NCBI GenBank assembly: GCA_009781005.1
Contig: WQYX01000019.1
Coordinates: forward strand, 1-60,201
Direction of reading: 5' to 3'
Length of the DNA: 60,201 bases
Origin: Polyangiaceae bacterium
Lineage (GTDB): Bacteria > Myxococcota_A > Polyangia > Polyangiales > Polyangiaceae
Part shown: in pieces, positions 34,859 through 43,033 of the stretch
How positions within the stretch are numbered: position 1 is the stretch's first letter
Layout of the letters: each line of letters begins with the position of its first letter
The notes under the pieces: generated by a model
Database searches by the model: none
The model's input: the letters and a program-made list of their open reading frames with translations, nothing else
What the model was told of the DNA's origin: nothing
Made by a program: the position numbers and the translations under genes

Positions 34859-36058
34859 ATGAGGGTTGGAGTGCTCACCGAGCAGCGTGCGTCCGAGAAA
34901 CGCGTGTCGATCGTGCCAGATTCGGTCAAGCGTCTCGCACAAAAGAAAATCGAAATCGTCGTCGAGAAGGGCGCCGGAGCAAAAGCCCTTGCGAGCGATG
35001 CGGACTACGAGAAGGAGGGCGCGAAGGTGGTCTCGTCGGCGGCCGACGTCCTTCAGGCAGCCGACGTCGTCATGCGCGTGCAGGTACCATCCCAAGACGA
35101 AGTTTCTCTCCTTCGTGAAGGTTCGGTGCTCGTCGCGCCGCTCGTCCCGCTCGTCAACCATGATCTCGTTCGGTCGCTTGCCGCGCGCAAGATCACGGCG
35201 CTCGCACTCGACGCGATCCCGCGCACGACGCTCGCGCAGATGATGGACGTTCTCTCTTCGCAAGCAACCGCTGCCGGCTACCACGCCGTGGTTCTTGCGG
35301 CGACTGCGCTTCCGCGCTTCTTGCCCATGCTCATCACCGCAGCAGGAACCATCGCTCCCGCAACGTTGCTCGTTCTGGGCGCGGGCGTCGCGGGCCTCTC
35401 CGCCATTGGCACGGGCAGGAGGCTTGGCGCGCGCGTCGAGGCGTTCGATGTTCGCAAAGTTGCCAAGGAGCAGGTCGAGAGCCTGGGGGCGAAGTTCGTG
35501 GAGGTCGACGCAGACGCGGACGCCGAGGCAGCGGGGGGCTACGCCAAAGAGGTCTCCGACGCGTACAAGGCGAAGCAGGCCGAGGTGCTCGCGCGTCACG
35601 TTGCGCGCGCGGACGCGATCATCTGCACCGCGCTCATTCCGGGCAAGCGCGCTCCTGTGCTCGTGACAGAAGACATGGTCGCGTCCATGAAGCCGGGCTC
35701 CGTCATCGTCGATCTCGCTGCCGAGCAAGGTGGCAACTGCGCTTTGACGGAGGCAGGAAAGACCGTCACGAAACATGGCGTCAACATCCTTGGCGCCGAG
35801 AATTTGCCGAGCCAAATCGCCGTTCACGCAAGTCAAATGTGGTCGCGCAACATGGAAAAGTTTCTCTTACACGTGTCGAAAGGGGGCGAGCTCCAGTTGA
35901 ACGACGCCGACGAGATCGTCCGCGGCTGTCTCATCACGCAGGGCGGTGAGATCGTAAACGATCGCGTTCGCGACGTGCTCGGGCTCGCAAAACTCGAAAG
36001 GCTCGCAAAGAAGGAAGAGACAGCCAAAGAGGATGCAACGAAAGGAGGTGCAGCGTGA
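34859..36058 (+). CDS. pntAA: NAD(P) transhydrogenase alpha-1 subunit (NAD-binding)
   Basis: 399 aa, the soluble dI component of the three-subunit proton-translocating transhydrogenase. The alanine dehydrogenase/PNT-like fold is clear: MRVGVLTEQRASEKRVS, the LVLGAGVAGLSAIGTGRRLGA nucleotide-binding loop (in part) and the mobile-loop region before IICTALIPGKRAPVLVTEDM. Together with pntAB and pntB it transfers hydride between NADH and NADP+ while moving protons. ATG 34859 matches the conserved start. GTG of pntAB overlaps the TGA stop, with an excellent Shine-Dalgarno AAAGGAGGTG inside this gene's end. Confidence 0.93.
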   Translation: MRVGVLTEQRASEKRVSIVPDSVKRLAQKKIEIVVEKGAGAKALASDADYEKEGAKVVSSAADVLQAADVVMRVQVPSQDEVSLLREGSVLVAPLVPLVNHDLVRSLAARKITALALDAIPRTTLAQMMDVLSSQATAAGYHAVVLAATALPRFLPMLITAAGTIAPATLLVLGAGVAGLSAIGTGRRLGARVEAFDVRKVAKEQVESLGAKFVEVDADADAEAAGGYAKEVSDAYKAKQAEVLARHVARADAIICTALIPGKRAPVLVTEDMVASMKPGSVIVDLAAEQGGNCALTEAGKTVTKHGVNILGAENLPSQIAVHASQMWSRNMEKFLLHVSKGGELQLNDADEIVRGCLITQGGEIVNDRVRDVLGLAKLERLAKKEETAKEDATKGGAA

Positions 36059-36372
36059 GCAGCGACCAACTTCTCTTCATTTTCCATCTCTACGTCTTCG
36101 CTCTCGCGGGGTTCGTTGGCTACCAGGTCATCTCGCGTGTCCCGCCGCTTCTTCACACACCGCTCATGAGCGGCACGAACGCCATCAGCGGCATCTCCCT
36201 CGTTGGTTCGCTCGTGGCCGCCGGCAGCAAGCATGATCTGCTTTCGTCGGTTCTCGGTTTCGTTGCCGTGACGTCCGCGTCGATCAACGTGATCGGTGGC
36301 TTCATGATCACAGACCGAATGCTGCGCATGTTCCGCAGAAGCCCCGCGCCCTCGAGCGCGAAGAAGGATTGA
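36055..36372 (+). CDS. pntAB: NAD(P) transhydrogenase alpha-2 subunit (membrane)
   Basis: 105 aa, the small membrane half of dII with three to four helices. It contains the conserved SGTNAISGISLVG block and the IGGFMITDRMLRMF end. The GTG start overlaps the pntAA stop (GTGA) and is preceded by AAAGGAGGTG, the strongest ribosome binding site in this region. It ends 5 bases before the ATG used for pntB; an in-frame TTG would overlap its stop. Confidence 0.94.
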   Translation: MSSDQLLFIFHLYVFALAGFVGYQVISRVPPLLHTPLMSGTNAISGISLVGSLVAAGSKHDLLSSVLGFVAVTSASINVIGGFMITDRMLRMFRRSPAPSSAKKD

Positions 36373-36377
36373 AGATC

Positions 36378-37817
36378 ATGGCGCCTTTGGAGCTGCTCAT
36401 CGAGCTCGCGTATTTCGTCGCGTCCATTCTCTTCATCCTCTGCCTTCGTGGCTTGTCTTCGCCGGAGCAGGCACGTCGAGGCATCTTCTACGGCGAGCTC
36501 GGCATGCTCATCGCGGTCGTCGCCACGCTCGCCAAGAGCGAGATCGTCTCGTACGAGTGGATCATCGCTGGCATCGTGCTCGGCGGAGCGATCGGCACCG
36601 CCATCTCGCTCCGCATCCCCATGACGAAGATGCCCGAGCGAATCGCGTTCAGCCACGCGTTCGGCGGTCTTGCGACGTCGCTCGTCGGCGTCGTTGAATT
36701 TCACAAGCTGAAAGGGATCACCGCCACCACCGCCATACTCGCGGGCGAAGGCGGTCACCACCTCGACCGGATCACGATGACCGCGCTCGGCTTCGAGGTC
36801 TTTCTCGGCGGGATCACGTTCACCGGTAGCATCATCGCGTTTGGCAAGCTTCAGGGGATCATCACCGGTGCGCCGGTGACTTGGCGTGCACAGAACGTCA
36901 TGAACATCGGCGCATTCTTCGGCGCGCTCGCTTTGCTCCTCTACCAAGTCGTGTTGCCGAGCACGGCGCCCGTCTGGATGTTCTTCACGCTGTACGCAAC
37001 GGGCCTCGCGCTCGGTATCCTCGCTGTTCTTCCCATCGGTGGCGCGGACATGCCCGTCGTCATCTCGCTGCTCAATTCCTACGCAGGTCTCGCCGCATGC
37101 GCGATGGGCTTCGCGTTGGATAGCAAGATCCTCATCATCTCCGGTGCGCTCGATGGCTCGAGCGGCTTCCTCCTCTCGATGATGATGAGCAAGGCGATGA
37201 ACCGATCATTTTCGAACGTGATCTTCGGCGCGTTCGGAACGGGTGACAGCGGTGGAGTCGCGCAGCTCGGGCCCGCGAGGAGCTTCAATGAAGCCACGGT
37301 CCAAGATGCCGCCGCCGTGCTTCAGGCTGCGCAGTCGGTCATCGTGGTGCCGGGTTACGGCATGGCCGTCTCGCAAGCCCAGCACGCGGTGCGCGATCTC
37401 GCTGCTGCACTCGAGAAGAACGGGACCGAAGTCCGTTACGCCATCCACCCCGTGGCCGGTCGCATGCCAGGGCACATGAACGTGCTGCTCGCCGAGGCCA
37501 ACATCTCTTACGATGCGCTCTTCGATCTCGACATGATCAACGACGACTTCGCACGCACCGATGCCGTGCTCGTCGTGGGTGCCAACGACGTCGTCAACCC
37601 CGCGGCGAAGACGGATAAAACAAGCCCCATCTACGGCATGCCCGTCTTCAATGTTGAACAGTCACGCAGCGTGATCGTCCTCAAGCGAACCATGAACCCA
37701 GGGTTCGCTGGTGTTGAAAACGAGCTCTTTTTCCAACCGAACACGATGATGGTGCTCGGCGATGCGAAGAAGACGATTCAGGGGCTCGTCGCCGAAGTCA
37801 AAGGCGGGAGTCACTAA
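36378..37817 (+). CDS. pntB: NAD(P) transhydrogenase beta subunit
   Basis: 479 aa. About eight or nine N-terminal transmembrane helices (including the conserved FSHAFGGLATSLVG and LNSYAGLAACAMGF segments) and a C-terminal NADP-binding dIII domain (VIVVPGYGMAVSQAQHAV, HPVAGRMPGHMNVLLAEA, GANDVVNPAA). It completes the proton channel and binds NADP(H). The ATG is preceded by AAGGATTGAAG. The TAA stop (37815-37817) is the target duplication of element A7, and a second element A8 follows in tandem. Confidence 0.95.
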   Translation: MAPLELLIELAYFVASILFILCLRGLSSPEQARRGIFYGELGMLIAVVATLAKSEIVSYEWIIAGIVLGGAIGTAISLRIPMTKMPERIAFSHAFGGLATSLVGVVEFHKLKGITATTAILAGEGGHHLDRITMTALGFEVFLGGITFTGSIIAFGKLQGIITGAPVTWRAQNVMNIGAFFGALALLLYQVVLPSTAPVWMFFTLYATGLALGILAVLPIGGADMPVVISLLNSYAGLAACAMGFALDSKILIISGALDGSSGFLLSMMMSKAMNRSFSNVIFGAFGTGDSGGVAQLGPARSFNEATVQDAAAVLQAAQSVIVVPGYGMAVSQAQHAVRDLAAALEKNGTEVRYAIHPVAGRMPGHMNVLLAEANISYDALFDLDMINDDFARTDAVLVVGANDVVNPAAKTDKTSPIYGMPVFNVEQSRSVIVLKRTMNPGFAGVENELFFQPNTMMVLGDAKKTIQGLVAEVKGGSH

Positions 37818-37960
37818 GAGCGTGTAGGGCAGCCTGCTGCGCGAATCGATTTGTCGGTTGGGCGCTGCGGTGCCTGCGCATGTACGAAAAGTACACTTAC
37901 GCGGGCTCCTCGCGCTCCGCCCTAGCCTCGATTCGCTCGCAACGGCTGGTAAACATGCTC
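37818..37960. repeat. family A hairpin element, copy A7
   Basis: 143-bp element with termini GAGCGTGTAGGGCAGCC and GGCTGGTAAACATGCTC. It is flanked by TAA (37815-37817, the pntB stop codon) and TAA (37961-37963). Apex type is GTAC-GAAAA-GTAC. Confidence 0.93.
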
Positions 37961-37963
37961 TAA

Positions 37964-38106
37964 GAGCGTGTAGGGCAGCCTGCTGCGCGAAATCGATTCG
38001 TCGGTTGGGCGCTGCGCTCCGTGCTCAAAGGCCTTAAGCCTGTTCCGCCCGGTGCTCGCGCTCCGCCCTAGCCTCGATTCGCTCGCGACGGCTGTAGAAC
38101 ACGCTC
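37964..38106. repeat. family A hairpin element, copy A8 (tandem with A7)
   Basis: 143-bp element with termini GAGCGTGTAGGGCAGCC and GGCTGTAGAACACGCTC, flanked by TAA (37961-37963, shared with A7) and TAA (38107-38109). The apex is the CTCCGTGCTCAAAGGCC type, different from its neighbour. The following 190 bases to the next gene contain no credible ORF. Confidence 0.93.
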
Positions 38107-38298
38107 TAAGACACGTTCTGGCAATCATGTGCATCATGCACGCAAGATCGGGTGCAAACGCAAGAGTCGGTGAAATGTGAGATGTCCAAGCTTGCGAGCG
38201 AACGGCCCGCAGCTAGGAAGGCCGAGTGAGGGATACTACACGTATCTTGAACGAAACCGACCGACGATGCGGGCCGTGCAGCCGCAAGATTGGGCACC

Positions 38299-38541
38299 TC
38301 ACGCGGCTGCGCCGGTGACGTCTGCGATGGCGGGGCCACTGGAGCGTTCTCGCTCGGAGTTTACGACGTCAAGGAGCTCGGCTTTCGTCGCGTAACCGAG
38401 TTCGAGGAGCGCGCGCATATAGCCATCTATATAGCCATGAGCGCGCGCGAGCCTTCCATACTGCTGACCGGATGCCTTTGCCATGAAGACATCCGCGAGC
38501 ATGGTCCGGAGCTCCGTCAACATCTCCACCTTCGATTTCAT
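38299..38541 (-). CDS. small helical protein of unknown function
   Basis: About 80 aa with no recognised family. It is alpha-helical and charged (KSKVEMLTELRTMLADVFMAK, QYGRLARAHGYIDGYMRALLELG in part), followed by KAELLDVVNSERERS and an Ala-rich end. GGAGG lies 5 bases before ATG 38541, which decides the start; longer upstream frames run over the divergent gene's promoter. No signal peptide or membrane helix is seen. Divergent from the membrane protein at 38661. Confidence 0.6.
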   Translation of the reverse strand: MKSKVEMLTELRTMLADVFMAKASGQQYGRLARAHGYIDGYMRALLELGYATKAELLDVVNSERERSSGPAIADVTGAAA

Positions 38542-38660
38542 ACGCGCCTCCATCCTGCGTTCGGTATCGGAGTGCGCACGCGCGGGCCAAGTTTTCATGA
38601 ATCCCAGCACCATGAAATAGTGGTGGCAAGACACGCGTTCGGCTACACGAGGGCTCCAAC

Positions 38661-39938
38661 ATGGCGGAATCCGAGACGGAGACGCCTGCAAATGCCGTGA
38701 CCGAAAACGAAACGACCGCAGCAGCACCGTCAACGACAGAAGACGAAACCACGCAGCCTGAGAGTGTCGTCGAGACGAACACGCGAACGGGTGGCCCCCT
38801 TGCAGCATTCGAGGCCGTTTCGCGTTCCGCCCGTCTTGCCGATCTCGTGGCGATCGCGCGGGCGATCATCTCAGAGGCGGCAAAGGCGCGACGCACCGAG
38901 TGGAATTTCGTCGCGAAGGTCGCGGCAGCGGCCGACGACGCGAAGCTACCACGTGCCGATGTCGAAACTCCGTTCGGCAACGCGCTCAAAGTGCTCGGAT
39001 CCGGCCCTGATGACGAAGCCGAACGTGCGCTTGCCTGCGCGCTTGCAGCTCACGCCGTCGTTGGGGCACGTCGCGACGAGGACGATCGCACTGCGAGCGA
39101 TGTCCTCTGGCTCGCAACGCACTCCCCTTTCGACGCAACCTCGCTACTCGACCGCGCGCTCGGCGCCGACGCGGACCATCTCTGGATCGCCATCGCCGAT
39201 CGCGTGAAGCGCGTGCTCGTCGGCAAAGGTGCCGCTCTCCGTCGCGCCGAAATCATCGTTGCGTGTGCGGCGCTCACGAGCGCGACATCTTCACGTGCCC
39301 GCGCTCTGTCGCGCGAGCTCGTGACGTCCACGAAGGATCCGGTTCTCGTGCGCATCCTCACCGGCGTCGAAGATATCCCGGAGGTACGCCTCGAGGGTGA
39401 AGTCATGCCTGTGCCACGCGGTCCCATCGCGACCACGCTCCTCGCGCTGAGTGGTGTGCTCTTCGTCATTCACGGTGCACGACTCTTTGCGCGCCTTGCG
39501 CTCGGGTACGAACGCCCCGCGGAGCTCGTCGTATCAGCCCGCGGCGTTCGCCTCCATGCACGCACGCGAATGCTTGGGCGCACGCTGCGTGATCGCGAGC
39601 ACGTCATCGTGCGCGCTGGCCTGCTCCGCGTCGTGCGCGAGGTGCGTTATCCGCGCGCGGCGTTCTATGCGGGGCTTCTGGCGCTCGCCTTCGGCAGCTG
39701 GCTCGGTGTCCGCGCGTTGATGGATGGCGTGCGCGCCGCGTCGCCGTCGCTTTTGCTCGCGGGGCTCGCCATCATTGCACTCGGCATCGCCGCCGATTTC
39801 GTCCTCGGCAGTCTGCTTCCTGGCACGCGCGGACGCTGTCGCATCGCGTTCGTGCCGCGCGTCGGACGGACGCTGTGCATTGGCAACGTGGACGCCAAGC
39901 GCGCCGACGAGGCACTCGCAAGCACACTTAGACCGTAG
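38661..39938 (+). CDS. membrane protein of unknown function upstream of ccmC
   Basis: 425 aa. A low-complexity Glu/Thr-rich N-terminus (about 45 residues) leads into an Ala-rich helical domain (residues about 50-250) that looks like a degenerate HEAT/TPR-type solenoid. The C-terminal third has three hydrophobic segments (TTLLALSGVLFVIHGARLF, AAFYAGLLALAFGSWLGV, LLLAGLAIIALGIAADFVLG) with a beta-rich insert (ELVVSARGVRLHARTRM). No family is recognised. It is 36 bases from the ccmC gene and probably shares its transcript, so a role in cytochrome maturation is conceivable but not shown. Confidence 0.65.
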   Translation: MAESETETPANAVTENETTAAAPSTTEDETTQPESVVETNTRTGGPLAAFEAVSRSARLADLVAIARAIISEAAKARRTEWNFVAKVAAAADDAKLPRADVETPFGNALKVLGSGPDDEAERALACALAAHAVVGARRDEDDRTASDVLWLATHSPFDATSLLDRALGADADHLWIAIADRVKRVLVGKGAALRRAEIIVACAALTSATSSRARALSRELVTSTKDPVLVRILTGVEDIPEVRLEGEVMPVPRGPIATTLLALSGVLFVIHGARLFARLALGYERPAELVVSARGVRLHARTRMLGRTLRDREHVIVRAGLLRVVREVRYPRAAFYAGLLALAFGSWLGVRALMDGVRAASPSLLLAGLAIIALGIAADFVLGSLLPGTRGRCRIAFVPRVGRTLCIGNVDAKRADEALASTLRP

Positions 39939-39974
39939 CATCCACATCGTGTGGGACGTGCTAGCGTGCGCGCG

Positions 39975-40697
39975 ATGACGCAGCAGAAAAACCGCTTTGA
40001 TGGCTGGTTTCCGCCGCTGCTTGTCGTGACGACCGGGCTCATCGTCGCCACGATCTACGTCGCATTCGTTCGCGCACCCATCGAAGCGCGCATGGGCATC
40101 GTTCAGAAGATTTTCTACTTCCACGTCCCGAGTGCCTACTCGATGTACGTCGGCGCGATTGCCTGCTTCGTTGGCTCGGTGGGTTACTTGCTCAAACCAA
40201 CGGACGCGCGCGACGCATTCGCTCGCGCCGGAGCCGAAATCGCGATTGTGTTCGGCGCCATCGTGCTCGTCACGGGTCCCTTATGGGCTGCCAAGGCGTG
40301 GGGATATTTCTGGACGTGGGATCCGCGGCTAACAACGGCGATGCTGAGTTGGTTATTGTACGTCGCATACGCCGTGCTGCGGGCATTCGCGGGGGATGGT
40401 CCTGGCGAGAGCCGTTTCGCGGCGGCTCTCGGCATTCTCGGCGCCGCAAATCTTCCCATCATCCATTACAGCGTTCAGAAATGGGGTGGGCAGCATCCCG
40501 TTGTCGTTGGCAGCGGCGGTGGTGGGCTTGCCGACCCTGACATGAAGCTCGCCTTCGCTCTCGGAATGATCGCCTTTACCTTCTTCTCCATCACGCTTCT
40601 CTGGGCGCGCACGCGGCTCGAAATCATCAAGAGCCGCCTCCTGCGCGCAGAAGAAGACGCCATCGACCTCGGTCTCGATGATCGGACGGAGATATGA
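39975..40697 (+). CDS. ccmC: heme exporter / cytochrome c biogenesis protein CcmC
   Basis: 240 aa with six transmembrane helices. The heme-handling WWD-type segment WAAKAWGYFWTWDPRLT lies in the middle, and conserved histidines (FYFHVPSAY and IIHYSVQKW) flank it. CcmC inserts heme into CcmE during system I cytochrome c maturation; the tetraheme cytochrome at 28.6 kb is a possible client. ATG 39975 is preferred over an upstream GTG. The next gene (ccmD) overlaps its stop (ATGA). ccmA, ccmB, ccmE and ccmF are not in the window. Confidence 0.9.
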   Translation: MTQQKNRFDGWFPPLLVVTTGLIVATIYVAFVRAPIEARMGIVQKIFYFHVPSAYSMYVGAIACFVGSVGYLLKPTDARDAFARAGAEIAIVFGAIVLVTGPLWAAKAWGYFWTWDPRLTTAMLSWLLYVAYAVLRAFAGDGPGESRFAAALGILGAANLPIIHYSVQKWGGQHPVVVGSGGGGLADPDMKLAFALGMIAFTFFSITLLWARTRLEIIKSRLLRAEEDAIDLGLDDRTEI

Positions 40698-40960
40698 TGG
40701 AAAGCCAGCCAACCCAAGAGAGTCGATCGACCGAATTTGCTCCTGTTGAAGGCGGCACCGAGCAATACAAAGGTGGAACGCTGCTCGTCGCCGCATACGT
40801 GCTCCTGTGGCTCGTGCTCATGGGATATTTGTTTATGCTCTGGCGCAAGCAACGGGCATTGGGGCGGCGCCTCAGCGATCTCGAAGCCGCCATGGATCGC
40901 GCAGCCGCGGCCGCGGGGGAATCTTCCGCAAAGGCGCGCGAGACGGCGAATCAACCATGA
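40694..40960 (+). CDS. ccmD: CcmD-like heme-maturation protein
   Basis: 88 aa with one transmembrane helix (LLVAAYVLLWLVLMGYLFML) followed by the basic, coiled-coil-prone segment RKQRALGRRLSDLEAAMDR, the CcmD pattern. It is longer than the roughly 50-70 aa norm because of a polar N-terminus. CcmD stabilises the CcmA-CcmB-CcmC heme-release complex. It overlaps ccmC at ATGA and the next small gene at ATGA. Confidence 0.8.
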   Translation: MMESQPTQESRSTEFAPVEGGTEQYKGGTLLVAAYVLLWLVLMGYLFMLWRKQRALGRRLSDLEAAMDRAAAAAGESSAKARETANQP

Positions 40961-41091
40961 ACATGCCGGGACCGGAGCACCTTATCTTCATCCCCGGTGT
41001 TCTGCTCATCGGCATCGTCATTGGCTGGATTGTCGGCGGCCGGGCTGCGCGTGAACATATGGCCGCCAAACAAAAGCGCGCCCGGGAGTGA
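40957..41091 (+). CDS. 44-residue single-helix membrane protein
   Basis: 44 aa with one transmembrane helix (LIFIPGVLLIGIVIGWIVGG) and a basic C-terminus (REHMAAKQKRARE). The ATG overlaps the ccmD stop (ATGA), which argues for translation as part of the ccm transcript. No family is recognised. It may be an accessory subunit of the heme-delivery complex; that is inference from position and topology only. Confidence 0.6.
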   Translation: MNMPGPEHLIFIPGVLLIGIVIGWIVGGRAAREHMAAKQKRARE

Positions 41092-41122
41092 CAAGTCCGC
41101 GTTGCCGTGCAAGCTTCGGGGC

Positions 41123-42298
41123 ATGATCGACTTCGAACTCACCGAGGAAGAGCGAGCCCTCATTGACACGGCCAAGCGCTTTGCCAAAGAGCGTATTCTC
41201 CCCGTGGCTGCGGAGGCCGACCGCAAGTCCGAATTCCCGCGCGAAGTCTTCAACGAGGCATGGAAATTAGGACTCGCGAATCCCACGCTCCCAGCGGAAT
41301 ATGGAGGAGCGGGGCTGTCCGATCTCGATTCGGCAATGATCACCGAGGAGCTCGCCTACGGCTGTAGCGGTATCCAAACCAGCGTGACGGCGAACACTCT
41401 TGGCATGACACCCATCAAGCTTGCGGGCAGCGAAGAGCAAAAGAAAAAATATCTCGGCTGGCTCGTGAGCGAACCTATTTTCGTGAGCTATGCAACCACC
41501 GAACCCGGCGCGGGCAGCGACGTCGCAGGAATGCAAACGCGCGCCACGAAGCAGTCCGACGGAAGCTATGTCTTGAACGGCACCAAGGCGTGGATCACGA
41601 ATGCGAACTTCGCCAGCTTTTACGTGATCTTCGCAACGGAAAATCCGGAGCTCCGTCATAAGGGCATTGGCGCATTCATCGTGCATCGCGATCAAAAGGG
41701 CCTGTCCGTTGGCAAACACGAAGACAAGCTCGGTCAGCGTGCAAGCGACACGGCCATGGTCATGCTCGACGGCGTCGTCGTTCCTCCGTCGCAGGTGCTC
41801 GCACCGCCGGGCCATGGCTTCAAGGTGGCCATGGAGACCTTCAATCAGACGCGCCCCGATATCGGTGCAATTGCGGTTGGCATCATGCGTCGCTGTCTCG
41901 ACGAGTGCGTCGCGTATGCGAAGGAGCGCAAGACCTTCGGCACACCAATTGCCAATCACCAGCTCGTTCAAGCCATGATTGCGGAGATGGCCATTCGCAT
42001 TCAGGCAACGCGTCTGCTCGTTCACAAGGCGGCATGGAGTCTAGATAAGGGGATTCGTGATCCGCTCACGTCGAGCTGTGCGAAGGCCTACGGTGCGGAC
42101 GCAGCCATGCAGTCTGCCATGGATGCGGTGCAGATTTTTGGCGGCAATGGTTACGTCAAAGAATACCCTGTCGAGAAATTGATGCGCGACGCCAAGATCC
42201 TTCAAATTTACGAGGGGACGGCGCAGATCCAGCGCGTAGTCATTGCCAGGCAAGTTTTAGAGCATGTTTACGAGCCGTCGCGAGCGAATCGAGGTTAG
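41123..42298 (+). CDS. acyl-CoA dehydrogenase
   Basis: 391 aa FAD enzyme of beta-oxidation or amino acid breakdown; it makes the first double bond in acyl-CoA. Family blocks are clear: VSYATTEPGAGSDVAG, YVLNGTKAWITNA, KLGQRASDTAMVMLDGVVV, ERKTFGTPIANHQLVQ, FGGNGYVKEYPVEKLMRDAK and the catalytic Glu in IYEGTAQIQR. ATG 41123 begins MIDFELTEEE. The last 13 codons (E-H-V-Y-E-P-S-R-A-N-R-G plus stop) come from hairpin element A9. If the element and one TTA copy are removed in silico, the protein ends R-Q-V-L-G, the typical end of the family. Confidence 0.95.
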   Translation: MIDFELTEEERALIDTAKRFAKERILPVAAEADRKSEFPREVFNEAWKLGLANPTLPAEYGGAGLSDLDSAMITEELAYGCSGIQTSVTANTLGMTPIKLAGSEEQKKKYLGWLVSEPIFVSYATTEPGAGSDVAGMQTRATKQSDGSYVLNGTKAWITNANFASFYVIFATENPELRHKGIGAFIVHRDQKGLSVGKHEDKLGQRASDTAMVMLDGVVVPPSQVLAPPGHGFKVAMETFNQTRPDIGAIAVGIMRRCLDECVAYAKERKTFGTPIANHQLVQAMIAEMAIRIQATRLLVHKAAWSLDKGIRDPLTSSCAKAYGADAAMQSAMDAVQIFGGNGYVKEYPVEKLMRDAKILQIYEGTAQIQRVVIARQVLEHVYEPSRANRG

Positions 42299-42402
42299 GG
42301 CGGAGCGCGAGGAGCCCGCGCAAGCGTACTCTTCGTACGTGCGCAGGCACCGCAGCGCCCAACCGACGAATCGATTCGCGCAGCAGGCTGATAAACATGC
42401 TC
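42260..42402. repeat. family A hairpin element, copy A9 (inside the 3' end of a gene)
   Basis: 143-bp element with termini GAGCATGTTTACGAGCC and GGCTGATAAACATGCTC, flanked by TTA (42257-42259) and TTA (42403-42405). It lies in frame in the acyl-CoA dehydrogenase gene and supplies its present stop codon. Apex type is GTAC-TCTTC-GTAC. Confidence 0.95.
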
Positions 42403-42407
42403 TTAGG

Positions 42408-42938
42408 TTGAATCTCCAAGCAAAGACGATTGCGGCGATGCTCCTCGTTGGATTGGGCACTGCGGGAGCATGCTCGCTGAACGCGCCACGAGATATCGTT
42501 CCTGAGTCGCACGACATTCATGAGACCAGCACGCAAAACGACAGCGGCGCGGCCGTGCCGCGTGACGGATACGTGTATGTTGCAACTCGAGCGCACGCCG
42601 TCGTGGGCGTGGTGGGGGCCAGGCAGATCACAGTCCCCGAAGCTTCCCGCATCGCCGATCTCATCGCCAATGAGCTCGAATCGTGCGCCGTAAGCAAGGA
42701 GCGAGACGGAACGCTCGCCGTGGGTGCAGCGAGCCTCGTGCTCGTTGCGACAGCGCGTGGGACTGTCGTGAGCGATCTGCGTCTCTCACCGGGGGGGCCG
42801 GTGGCTGCAAACGCCCTCGAGTGCCTTGTGGCCCCGGTGCGCACCATTCAATTACCGAGCACTGATGCAGGGATCACCGCGCTCGCCTTGGACGCCACGT
42901 GGAACCCCGCTGTTGTTGACCACAAGGCACCGCCGTAA
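42408..42938 (+). CDS. lipoprotein of unknown function
   Basis: About 176 aa. Signal peptide QAKTIAAMLLVGLGTAGAC ends in a lipobox. The mature part has a short polar linker and a beta/alpha domain (VYVATRAHAVVGVVGARQIT, SRIADLIANELESCAVSKE, RGTVVSDLRLSPGG in parts). No family is recognised. The TTG at 42408 is proposed as start because it lies just after repeat A9 and begins the signal sequence; an ATG at 42438 would leave an incomplete signal. Before the insertion, this TTG overlapped the TGA that would have ended the dehydrogenase gene. The TAA stop is inside a perfect palindrome. Confidence 0.62.
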   Translation: MNLQAKTIAAMLLVGLGTAGACSLNAPRDIVPESHDIHETSTQNDSGAAVPRDGYVYVATRAHAVVGVVGARQITVPEASRIADLIANELESCAVSKERDGTLAVGAASLVLVATARGTVVSDLRLSPGGPVAANALECLVAPVRTIQLPSTDAGITALALDATWNPAVVDHKAPP

Positions 42939-42962
42939 ATGCAACCAAGTTGCATTTACGGC
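42932..42962. terminator. perfect hairpin spanning the lipoprotein stop codon
   Basis: 14-bp perfect inverted repeat GCCGTAAATGCAAC / GTTGCATTTACGGC with a CAA loop. The stop codon TAA (42936-42938) is inside the left arm. There is no T-run after it, so it is not a classical intrinsic terminator on either strand; it may stabilise mRNA ends or pause transcription. Confidence 0.6.
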
Positions 42963-42976
42963 GAGCCTTATATCTC

Positions 42977-43032
42977 GACCGCTTTCAAGTTGAAGGCCCC
43001 AACGATGAGATCGCGGCAAATCGAAAGCGGTC
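42977..43032. repeat. family B element, copy B4 (centre deleted)
   Basis: 56 bp: intact termini GACCGCTTTCAAGTTGA and CAAATCGAAAGCGGTC with only part of the inner arm (GGCCCCAACGATGAGATCGC) left. It is one base from the TAG stop of the minus-strand gene at 43034. It shows that B copies can collapse to bare ends. Confidence 0.85.
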
Positions 43033-43033
43033 G

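Noticed and set aside
34259-35836. Minus-strand frame of about 525 codons across DUF2062 and pntAA
   Set aside because: It spans two well-supported plus-strand genes and shows no domain.
38110-38298. Possible small gene between A8 and the 80-aa protein gene
   Set aside because: Short frames on both strands have no ribosome binding site and no helical or membrane pattern; only a weak GTGCAT/ATGCAC palindrome is visible.
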